From assembly GCF_016920785.2 (NCBI RefSeq), contig NW_024609846.1, positions 110,040,831 to 110,104,830 of the forward strand: a stretch of 64,000 bases of DNA, in the 5' to 3' direction. The notes below the pieces were generated by a model. It did not search any database, was not told the origin of the DNA, and was given only the letters and a program-made list of their open reading frames with translations. The stretch comes from Ixodes scapularis. Its lineage: Eukaryota > Arthropoda > Arachnida > Ixodida > Ixodidae. The number at the start of each line of letters is the position of its first letter. Within the stretch, counting starts at the first letter, position 1. Shown piece by piece: positions 55,181 through 64,000 of this stretch. A program made the position numbers and the translations under genes.

Positions 55181-55300
55181 AATTTTTTTTTTTAATTTTT
55201 TTTTAAATTTTTTATTATTTTTTTAATTTTAATTTAAATTTTTTATTTAAAAAAATATTTTTTTAATTAAAATAATAATAATAATAATGATAATAATAAT
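55181..55300. repeat. A/T homopolymer and (AAT)n low-complexity tract
   Basis: Long T runs broken by A runs (55181-55265) are followed by AATAATAAT units (55267-55295), the 3' tail microsatellite of the downstream minus-strand LINE. The previous LINE's 5' end abuts it. Confidence 0.85.
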
Positions 55301-56500
55301 ATTACATTTTTAATACATTTATTGACCCATTCAGACGAGAGAAGCAGGATGTGAATACGGGTACATCAAAGCCAATAAAGGCTTGTGTGATGACACCCTA
55401 AAAAAAAAGACATATGCGTCTGCCTAGGTACAAAATAAAGTAAAATTCACACACAAAAACTTTTTTTAAACTAGCACACGACTAGCATCTCACAAACAGT
55501 CTATACACACATCCTGAAAAGTCAGTTATCTAGTGTCTAAGTTTAAGCACTTAAGTTCTCGTTTCAGCGTCTTCAGTGATGTCACTTGGTAAACAGAGTC
55601 CGGGAGGGCGTTGAACAGAAACGGGACATAGTACTCCCGCATACATTTGCCATATCGAGTGGAACAAAGCTTCACTTCGAAACGAGAGGTGCGACGCAAT
55701 GTGCGGGATGGAATAACTGGTGTTTTGAAATCGCTATTCCAAAAGTACCTACCCACAACAGTCTGAATAAACAGAGAACGAAAATTAGGGAGTTTAAGGC
55801 TTTTAAAGATGTCAGCGCGGTTAGACAGATCCGTATTATATGCAACGCTTGTTAATATACCTTTAAGTAAAATATTAATTTTCCCTTGCCACCATTCTGA
55901 ACCCAAGGTATTTTACATGGTCGAATGATTCGATGGATACACAAATACAGGGATTACAGCTTGATGCATGGAGAAAGAACTGCACATTACCCTGATGTTT
56001 CTTTAGGGGGTTGTGGAAACAGACAAGTTTTGTTTTAGAAGTGTTAATATATAGAAGGTTGTTCGTAAACCAATCCATTAAATGCGTGGAGTTGGCCTGG
56101 AGTATTTTGAGCGAATCAGAGAAATTAATAGGACGCGCGACAAGGAGGGTATCGTCGGCATATTGGTAAATTTTGCATCCATTTATAACACGGGCCATAT
56201 CGTTCACAAAAATATTAAAGAGCAAAGGTGAAAGAATAGAACCCTGGGGGACTCCCGCCTTTAAAGAAATAAGGGAGCTTTTAAAGTCTCCGATTACTAC
56301 ACGTTGGGCGCGATCAGATAGGAAGCTTTCTAGTAACGAAAAAAACGGACCGCGAAACCCTAAATTCTGCAATTTTCTTAGAAGCAATTGATGACTAACA
56401 GTATCAAAGGCTTTAGATACATCAAAAAATAGAGCACAAACGAACATATTTTTTTTCAAATGTCGAGTGCAAATAATCAGAGAAGTCATCCAGAGCTACC
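55301..56500 (-). mobile_element. LINE copy, 5' truncated in RT, with 3' tail
   Basis: The minus strand runs from about 56500 through RT to a tail (TTGGCTTTGATGTACCC near 55360) and (ATT)n at 55267. It is cut upstream of motif A, where an unrelated CCGG-rich element begins at 56505. Tail similarity links it to the RT-less copy at 52926-55180. Confidence 0.82.
55526..56489 (-). pseudogene. LINE reverse transcriptase, palm through C terminus
   Basis: From the frame starting at 56489: FFDVSKAFDTVSHQLL (motif A), GVPQGSILSPLLFNIFVNDM (motif B), YADDTLLVA (motif C, 56151-56162) and the thumb (HVKYLGF). A shift near 55890 joins to the C-terminal piece (NRADIFKSLKLP, RYFWNSDFKTP), and another in an A8 run near 56455 precedes motif A. 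All catalytic Asp residues are present, but the fingers and endonuclease are lost. Related to CR1/L2 or Jockey-type RT. Confidence 0.86.
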
Positions 56501-56504
56501 CAAG

Positions 56505-56885
56505 TAGCACAACACGCCGGGTTGGGGATGGGGCGGTATTGGCCTGCCGGGATACCGATACCGGCCAGTACCGGAAACGCCCCAAGGGGCGACATTGGCC
56601 GGGCCCAATGCCGGAATCCGGCCGGTACTGGGAACTTATTGGGAAACCGGGATGCCGGGAATACGGGATGTTCACAGCGAGCTCCCGACACAGATCCCCG
56701 GCATGGAACCGGTGGTACGGTAGGAAACCATCAGTGTGCCAGCGTGTTTCCGGGTCAGAGCCAGTCCAATTGCGGATTAGTCCCAGCGTAAAAACAGATC
56801 AGTGCCAGCGTAATTGCAGGTCATTGCCTGCGAAATTGCGGATCAGCACCAGCGTATGCGTCATTCAGTGTACCCACCATAGAAC
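56505..56885. repeat. CCGG/CCAAT-rich element ending in a 22-bp tandem repeat
   Basis: It begins AAGTAGCACAACACGCCGGG, a worn version of the GGCAGCACA end, and interrupts the LINE to its left. The first half has many ATTGGCC, CCGGTA and GGGCCC palindromes. At 56735-56865 a 22-23-base unit (GCCAGCGTAATTGCAGGTCA) repeats about five times. The 143- and 89-codon frames across it are repeat artefacts. Confidence 0.6.
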
Positions 56886-57275
56886 CAGCAGAATCTAGCT
56901 GTGTCAGGCTTTAAAGCCCAGGAATGACATTTTACTGCATTTTTAAACAGCTAACTTCTCAGTAGATCAAATTGACTTAAATGTGGAAATGCTAAATTTC
57001 TCAGTCCAAACTATTTTATTGGTTTTCATATCTTTTATAGGTGCTGACCGTTTTTAACATGTTTTTCGGACTTGAACTGAAAAAGGCCGGTTTAGTATTT
57101 GTGCAATTTTAAGAAACAATTCTGTGTGAACAATTGACTTTCTCCATGTATACAGTATACTCATGGCAATTATTGTATACTCGTTGAGACGACATGTCCC
57201 ATTCATCTGTCGCCCAGATGCATATTGTGGTTAGTACAAGAAGGGAACATACAAATTTTTTTTACCGTGACATTC
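56886..57275. other. AT-rich stretch downstream of a minus-strand gene end
   Basis: Nothing was recognised. It lies just beyond the AATAAA (minus strand, 57276-57281) of the gene ending at 57312. Confidence 0.4.
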
Positions 57276-57311
57276 TTTATTGTGACTCGTGCATCCATAG
57301 CAGCTAGCTCC

Positions 57312-58836
57312 TCAGCCAGAGTGTCCCTCATCGTCAAGGGCGGTTGGAACCACCAGTGGAGTGTCCGTCTTTTTAACTCTATTGCCCTTGCCCGCCTCCC
57401 TGCCCGTCAGCCACTTCTGCACCGCGTCCACGCTGCACGAGTGCAACTTTGTATGGCACCTGTAAAGAGAATTGTCAGATCACACAGATTAGTTGAGGGA
57501 TAGGGGAAGCCAATATCTTGCATATTAGCTACACACAAGGTGCTGTTCACACACTGCAGTTTGTGAGCATTTACTTTGTGTAAATATAGGTCCCTCACTT
57601 AGCCAGCAATTCAAAGGTGACAGAAAGAGAGCACCACAGAGGTGGAGATTGTGGGTTTGGCTACCACGCTAAGGTGCAGATTCTATGGAGGCATATGGCT
57701 ATTTCACGCAACATCCTATTAATCTGAAATGGGGGCGAGACGGGGCGGGGGGCGAGAAGGGGTGGGGTGCAGAAATGAGTGGTTAAAAAAAGAGCAAAAC
57801 TTCCCCAACTGACACTCTACAGACCAAGGCCTCTAAATGGTCGTCATTAGATTTTCAACCTGGAAACTAACAGGATAACAAGACAAGAGCAACAAAAACC
57901 TTTTTCCACAGTTCCTTCAAGACGCTGCTTTTCAGTATGAAGGTTCCGAGAATGGTAACACAGGAGATATTCATAATAAAAAATGCAAGTCAAATTTAAA
58001 AAAAAAAAAAATAACGACAGGAATTGACGACTTAAATTTTGCATATTGCAAGACTTAACAAGAAACTGAAGCTGTTCTGTATTTGAGGAAGAACACCAAA
58101 ATCGTCTTGATATGGCATCCAGGATCACGAATATCGAGTTCATTTTTTCAATCTGGTGCACGGAGGCTGCAGAAATTAATTTCTAAAGTACAGCTGAAGC
58201 CCCTCCTTCCCGGGGCGTGACGTCATGCAGGGAGTTTTCGGAATTTCTGCTCTCGCTCATCTTCAGCTCCTGTCAAACCTATGCACGTGAACTATTGTAT
58301 TTGTAAAAAGGTCAGAAATAGACGCCACAACTGGCATCAGTGTGGAAAAATACAACTGGCAAGCTTGCAATTGCATGCGCCGCCCACACGAGCGACACGT
58401 GCTTGGCGCCCCAAAGATCCTAGTACGACGTCACGACTGCCCTGAGGCTTTTCGTGTTTTCTCGCGTCTAGTTACACCTTCGGGGAAAACGAAAGCGATA
58501 TTCAGATTCACAGGACAAAAATACGCCAGAAGTCACCTATAACTCGTTTTTTTGTCAAAAAGTGTTTCAGTTTCCCTTTAATTGTCAACATATTTCAAAG
58601 ATTGTGCTTGTCTATTGAGCTCCAATAGAGATACCATCAATTTAATAGCTAGTAAAGAATATGCATTACCGATGACCACCTTACACATCATGGCGTCCTT
58701 GAACCTCGACTTTCCTTGGTAGCCCAGAAGGGCCGGAGAACTGCTCCTGGACTTGCTTTGAGAACAGGCGTCCCACCATCTCTCGTACCACCTTCTGCAG
58801 GTTCTTGCTGTCTCCTAGAGACACGAGCTGCTCCTC
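57312..58836 (-). CDS. last two exons of an unrecognised gene with C-terminal helical domain
   Basis: The penultimate exon 58836-58685 is flanked by TTTCTAG and GTAAGG. The terminal exon 57459-57312 follows a CTCTTTACAG acceptor and ends TGA, with AATAAA about 30 bases on (57276-57281). Phases agree and give about 99 residues: a helix LGDSKNLQKVVREMVGRLF, then HSCSVDAVQKWLTGRE and a basic tail. The outline (amphipathic helices, a WL motif, a basic end) is reminiscent of BEN or DUF4806-type C-terminal domains, but I cannot confirm this. In another frame YQGKSRFKDAMMCKVV also looks domain-like, so a frameshift inside the exon is possible. It may be a host gene or a transposon passenger. Confidence 0.5.
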
Positions 58837-60782
58837 CTAGAAAGACAAAATGTGTTCTCAATATGTCAATAAAGTTATTTATATGCAGATACAATGGTAT
58901 GAACATGTCTCAAGTAAGAGAATGTGAATGCCCAGGTAAATGCAGCAAGTCACACTATACATGCATCAAAATGTTACAATATTTACTAGAGAGAGAATAA
59001 AAAATATTAGAATATATGGCATCTCTACCTGTCTTAGACGAAACCACAAAGATTAAAATATTCCCCTCCATACTCCGCTAAATCTCATTAGTCAGTCAAA
59101 ATGGTTGCAACGTTCAAATTGTGCAAACGTTTTGATGGATCCTCTTTGCCCATCAGCATCCACTCAGTAATTTTAATAATGTATGTGGTTCTGAAAACAG
59201 TGCATTCAAGACCCTGCGCATCTTGACTTTGTTAAAGCTTAGTCTAGCTGCCGGCTAGTCACCCTACAAATTTATCACCTATTTTTACGACTTTACGAAG
59301 ACTGGAATTGAAAAAGGCATAAAAAGGCAGGAATTGACCTAAACCGTCATCATAGTTGCAAAAAATGGCAACAGCAGCACAGTATGAGTAGTTACCTTTC
59401 CATATTTTTGTTTAGTGCTGACTCAGTTGTGGCCCTGTAGGCCAATGAACTAACTTACTCAGCTCAAGCTCGCCTCATGTAATAATCGCTTGTGCGACTA
59501 CCGTATGCTATGCCTGGAGACACAGCTACGCATGCACTCACACCTCCTGAATAAGGTGGCGGATGAAATGACAGTCACTCTTTCACCTTGGAAAATTTGA
59601 TTTCCTCTCATACGGTGACCTTCGGTTAGGACTGGCTAACATCTCATTTTGGAAATGCACTACTAATGTAAAGTAAAGATGGAATTAATTAAGATTTATC
59701 TGGCAACCCCTTACAAATTTGTTTGGGCATTCGCATATGGTGGGCACGCTCAAAAGCGATTTTAGACAAGGCTAAAAGTTATTTTCAAGCATGTACCTTT
59801 ACTTCTGTAGCAGATGCCGAAAGCACAAATGAATTTATTGCCCTAAATATTTAGATCTCTTGATTATAGCCTCAAGTGAGAACAGGAACAAAACCAAAAG
59901 AAGCCCAATATATACTACAGCATCTCGATCCTTCTGTCAAGCAAGCATTAAACACAAAAAGCGCGCAGGCAGGTTTGTGTGTGCTCCGCACACATACTCA
60001 CGGCGAGAGTTGTTGCAGGTGCGGAATTTAACTTCTAAGGATAAAACGGGCAGAAGTGTCGTAGCAAATCAGCATGATTTATGATTATTTGCATGGCCGA
60101 CATATTGTAAGCACCCAAAGGCATATATGTTGGGCGATTTTACTTCCCCCGTTGTGAAATGCTTTACTTAAAAATATTTCAAGAAGCGGCAGTTGAAAAA
60201 GACATAAAATGCCGTTCAATGAGGTTGCACATGAAGGCCTCTTGTCTACACGACCTTCGGGTGGAAAGAACTGTTCAAAAATGTAATGATGCACGAATAT
60301 TTAATTTTTGGTGGCCACCGTCCATCATTTCTCCCTTCAGGAGCCTCTATGAAACGCAGTTTAACAATTGCAAAAAGTTTACGCAGGCTACTAAAGCTGA
60401 CTTACAAAACGTGCAACTGGCGTTGCGTCACCTTGACACAATTCTATCGCACGGTTCAGTTTAAGGGTACCCCTTACAATAAATAGCCTTGCATTGTGCA
60501 TTGGCTGTGCATGCACTCTGCTGTTATAAATAACAGAAGGCCCGTAATGAAGGTAGGGCAACTTACTCATTGTTAATTTGCCACCGACCGTGCTTCAAAC
60601 ATAGTTTGGGTGGGCATCCATTTGAAATATTACGGTAAAAGGCTTCAGTCCACATTCCAACCCCATTTGCATAAATCTTCAGATAACCCAAGTTAAACCA
60701 CAAAGTAAGAATCGTAGCCTTATGCCCGTCAATATTGTGAAAAAGAGGACACATAAATACCGGCAGTGTCCTGTGAAGTTCT
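58837..60782. other. putative intron or intergenic stretch
   Basis: No recognised domain or element was seen. The 101-codon plus frame at 60159-60464 has no family resemblance. If the exons at 58.7 and 60.9 kb belong together, this is one intron. Confidence 0.35.
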
Positions 60783-61011
60783 TCAGCTGCGCTTCTGCAG
60801 CATAAGCTGTTCCATGTTGCGGAGAGGCATCAGGAACAGCTCGGGTGGTTCAGGCCTGGCCAGTTCCTGGGGCGTCGCCTGTTCCCCGGGCCTCGCCTGC
60901 TCTCCCTGGAGCTTGAAAGACACCACGTGCCCGAGCACCTGCCCAACAGACTTGCAGTTCCCTGTTCTGCTGCTGTAGGTGCCCATTCTGGATGTGCAGG
61001 TCTATCACGGC
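60783..61011 (-). CDS. possible upstream exon(s) of the same minus-strand gene
   Basis: After a CTGCTTAG acceptor (61012-61019) the minus strand reads AVIDLHIQNGHLQQQNRELQ, a coiled-coil segment. One frame over, it continues with SVGQVLGHVVSFKLQGE and PPELFLMPLRNMEQLMLQKRS before TGA at 60783. Switching from one to the other needs a one-base indel near 60950. The 3' splice donor is not identified. Coiled coil followed by a small helical domain would suit the downstream exons, but the link is inference. Confidence 0.35.
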
Positions 61012-61919
61012 CTAAGCAGCTGAGCGTCGAGGGCTGCAAGATAACCAAAGTATAAGAAAGCATTATCCATTTTGCTGATCAACATTATGCACTGATGATG
61101 CGAAGAAACTTTTTCAGAAACTTGGGTTTCGGGAAGTTTCAGAAGAACGCTTGAACCTTCAGGTGTTTCGGATGCTTTGGGTAGCTTTGGAACGGTTGCC
61201 AGACACAGTGAGTGTTTCAAATTTTTTGTAAAAATTTAAGAGAAATTATTTTTTGTATGCAATATTTATAAATTTAATAAAAAAAAATGTGTTAATCAAA
61301 TAAACTTTCTGAAAAGGAGACACAGCCCCAATTTTCAGAACTTCACAGTTTTGGCTGGTACGGTCAAAATGAATGCTTCCACAAAGTTTTATGATGTTTT
61401 TTGACAATCAAAGGAAATAACAATACTGATTCGTCGGCGACGCACGCAAGACGCGCTGCGCTTGGCTGCGATAAGCACCAGTTTAAAAATCTGATATATA
61501 CACCAACTCAACTCTCCTACGTCACGCCGCGGTGGTGGCGCGCCGGACGCACTTCCGGTCTGGGGCGGTGGGCAGAAGTCGCCGTGCCAGACATGCATTC
61601 CTGTGTTCCTTTGGAATAAACGAGACAAAAAACCTGCCTTTTCGTCAAAATGCTGCGATGGGTGCTTTACCAAGACAGTCTGGAAAGGTTTGAAGATCAG
61701 TTTTCATGTGTTTTTGCACCGTCCGTTCGTCCGAGAACGTGGATAGTAGCCGTGAAAAGGGCAAACCAGACGCTGTCGAACTACGATTGCGTGTGCGGGC
61801 CACAATTTGTGGTCGCCAGGTGTATTTGCTTTGTTCTAACATGGACGAGAGAAAACCCTCAAGTTGTCCGGACCACCCACGGGTTCAGTGCGTCTTCAAA
61901 TTCACACGGCCGCCTGATC

Positions 61920-62500
61920 GTTCGAACTTTCGTCTGCTCTTTCAAAGTTGTCTGCTTTTTGTCGTCTGCTCGTTCAAACAAAAGCGGCCCGTAGACCCAA
62001 CTTTGACCCGGCGATTGCAATAAGAATTAATTGCAGGCCTCAAAAGGCTTAAGTAGGCTCGGTGTAAACAGTAGATACAAGATGTTAATTATTGGTACCG
62101 GTGGCCATCACCTATTTGTTACGCTTGGTCTGTTCCCGCTTCCGATTTTCAGTATCGACGTCGATCATCGCCGCTACCTTTTACACTTTTGCAGCACGAG
62201 CGACGTCGCGACCGAAGATAGCTACAAGAATCTCTTCATGGTTTTGGCGTCCATTTCTACAGCGTTCATGCGAATGAATCGCCGCACGTCAAATTATTTA
62301 CGGAAAGTTTAGCGGCGTAACGAGCCTTGATAATTTCGCTCAGGCGATTCAAGTGGTAAGACATTGCGATGAGAACGCAGAATCGACAACTCCAACGCGA
62401 AAAAGACTATGCAGACTCACACAGACGCCTACAACGTGACATTCGAATGGTTTGTTGACGCGGGACGCGGTGCTTCTTGCCCGTACTCCATTGCGCGTGC
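61920..62500 (+). repeat. 581-bp tandem unit, copy 1
   Basis: It begins GTTCGAACTTTCGTCTGCTC and ends with CATTGCGCGTGC. It shares with copy 2 the blocks CAGCACGAGCGACGTCGCGA-like, AATCGCCGCACGTCA and CCAACGCGAAAAAGA in the same order. The CGTCTGCTC motif near its start also occurs in the foldback element at 19640-20920. Confidence 0.85.
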
Positions 62501-63090
62501 GTTCGAACTGTCGTCTGCTCTTTCAAACTTGGCTGCTTTTTGTCGTCAGCTCGTTCAAACGACAGCGGCCCGTAAACCAAACGTTGACCCGGTAATTGCG
62601 ATAAGAACTAAGTGCAGGCCTCAAAACACATTTGAAGGTTGGTTGGGGTAAGTCGGCTAAGTGTAAACAGATACAAGAAGTTGTTGATCATTGTTACCAG
62701 TGGCCAACACCGACTTGTAATGCCCGATTCTACTTGCGGTTTTCAGTATCGATGTCCACCATCTCAGCTACGGTCCACGCTTTTGCAGTCCAAGCGACGT
62801 CGCGACTGAAAATAGCGAGCAGAATCTCATCATGGGAGTCAGGCCTTAGCGCCCATTCTGCGGCGTCCACGTGAAATGAATCGCCGCACGTCACATTATT
62901 CACGCAAAGTTTTGCCTCGAAAGTTTTGCTGAAGCTGCTCAAGTAGTCAGACATTGTTAGGAGGACGTAGAATCAACAATTCCAACGCGAAAAAGAGCAC
63001 GGGGACTCCCACGGACGCCGACAACAACGCAATTCAATGGTTTGTTTATGGGCGACGGCGGGCTTCTTGCCCACCATCCACCGCGCATGC
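62501..63090 (+). repeat. 581-bp tandem unit, copy 2
   Basis: It begins GTTCGAACTGTCGTCTGCTC and ends CCGCGCATGC. Identity to copy 1 is about 80 percent by eye with small indels, so the duplication is old. Neither copy holds a conserved reading frame. Confidence 0.85.
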
Positions 63091-63152
63091 GCGGCGCCGG
63101 TGGCGTCCGCTAGGGGCGCTCCGGTTTGTTTGTAAACATGAGTTGGTGTATA

Positions 63153-64000
63153 GGTCCGTGCCTATTAGGCCTAGCTTGGTGCCTGCACCCTTGTTGGAAC
63201 TGCCATTTTCTGGGCTTTCAGGACGGCCTTTTTTTTAAAACTATCAACCGTCTAAGAATGGGAGAGAATCCCGTTAAGAACACTTGCCCTGGTATAGAAA
63301 ACGAAATTGGCTGCAAGCGGCTGCTCTGTGGTCACATGATACCTCGCACCTAGGCATATGACGCTTTAGAATGAATTGGCACTTCCAAGTAAAGCACAGG
63401 TCATCAATTGCGCCCCTTGTTAAATATCAGAAGTTCCCAATGCAACTTTTTTTCTATTGTTTCACTTGAAGCATACAGCGTGTAACAGATGATCCACCTT
63501 TCTTCGATTCTGGTAGCAGACGACGCAACGGCATCTTGTTTCCCGCAGCAAATGACACTCTAGGGCAGACAAGCCCTCCCTCTTTACTCACGTTAGCAGG
63601 CGACGTGTCTGTTAAAGAAAGGTCAGCTCCCTCAGTACAAGCCTGCCGAGATCTCAATTTCACAAAACACCAAAATCGGGCCATTAGTACAACATTTCAA
63701 GGTACAAAAAAGAGGCTGCACAGCACGGCGCCGAAGCGAACTTGCTGCACCTAAAAACAAGCCTCTACGCTGTCCGTCGAACCTCTCCAGAGTAGGACAG
63801 CACCACGGCCGTTCTTGGAAGCATGCAATGCTTTCCCACAGCATTACGAGAACGTTTTGAGCCCAGTAGCGTATTGAACGACTCGGTCACCACTGTAATT
63901 GTGCATGTGTCACTACGAAGATTTTGGAGCTAACTAAATTGAGCAACTGCACGCAAGCTAATCTGGTCAAGCATGCTAACAGAGGGCAGATCAAAAACGT
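63153..64000. other. stretch without a recognisable gene
   Basis: Short frames of at most 76 codons. No repeat structure, domain or RNA gene was recognised. Confidence 0.4.

Larger units (their letters stand above)
61498..63152. mobile_element. 1.65 kb element with TATACACCAACTCA inverted ends
   Basis: TATACACCAACTCA at 61498-61511 is exactly inverted at 63139-63152 (TGAGTTGGTGTATA), with TA possibly the duplicated target. The inner right flank GTTTGTTTGTAAACA is shared with the MITE at 37521-37689. The interior is mostly two direct copies of a 581-bp unit. No transposase is encoded, so it is non-autonomous. Confidence 0.7.

Overview
The window is eukaryotic nuclear DNA of a repeat-rich kind. 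It has spliced genes with GT/AG introns, non-LTR and LTR retrotransposons, a Penelope-like element, PIF/Harbinger DNA transposons, many short palindromic elements and long microsatellites. There are no prokaryotic operons, rRNA genes or CRISPR arrays. The mixture (CR1-like LINEs whose ORF1 has a PHD-like finger, a Harbinger element with a MADF partner protein, a tRNA-derived SINE) fits an arthropod, and a hard tick or other chelicerate is my best guess. That is inference, not proof. Almost everything that can be identified is mobile-element derived; I see no convincing intact host gene.

Layout. 1-10 kb: LINE 3' ends (2.3-3.2 kb), a MITE (4.5 kb), and the first copy of an unusual element with AGAGCGCAGCTCTT ends and a TCACGTGA-packed core (7.8-8.2 kb). 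10-12.4 kb: a decayed Ty3/Gypsy gag-protease remnant on the minus strand, with a probable LTR and a tRNA-derived SINE behind it. 13-25 kb: a Harbinger-type MITE with target duplication, a 1.3 kb foldback element, two elements built of ACACCC/GGGTGT motifs, and a 61-bp palindrome-rich array split by a probable 820-bp solo LTR. 26.7-27.1 kb: second copy of the TCACGTGA element.

27.26-44.79 kb is the centrepiece: one 17.5 kb PIF/Harbinger transposon flanked by TTA duplications, with matching terminal inverted repeats. It holds two convergent, intron-rich genes: a seven-exon DDE transposase on the plus strand and a seven-exon MADF-domain protein on the minus strand. In this superfamily the transposase cuts, while the Myb/SANT- or MADF-type partner binds DNA and brings the transposase to the ends in the nucleus. 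Both genes now carry small lesions. The element has itself been invaded: a Penelope-like element with an internal inversion sits in transposase intron 4, and several MITEs sit in other introns or between the genes.

45-50.5 kb: a MITE, CCAATGTTGG-type arrays, and a third TCACGTGA element whose core has been replaced in part by a 66-bp tandem repeat of TGACGTCA palindromes. 50.8-56.5 kb: three LINE copies in a row on the minus strand: an RT with an internal deletion, an ORF1-endonuclease copy lacking RT, and a 5'-truncated RT. 57.3-61.0 kb: minus-strand exons of an unrecognised, possibly decayed gene ending in a poly(A) signal. 61.5-63.15 kb: an element with TATACACCAACTCA ends enclosing two 581-bp direct repeats. 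The remaining stretches are AT-rich and show no recognisable gene.
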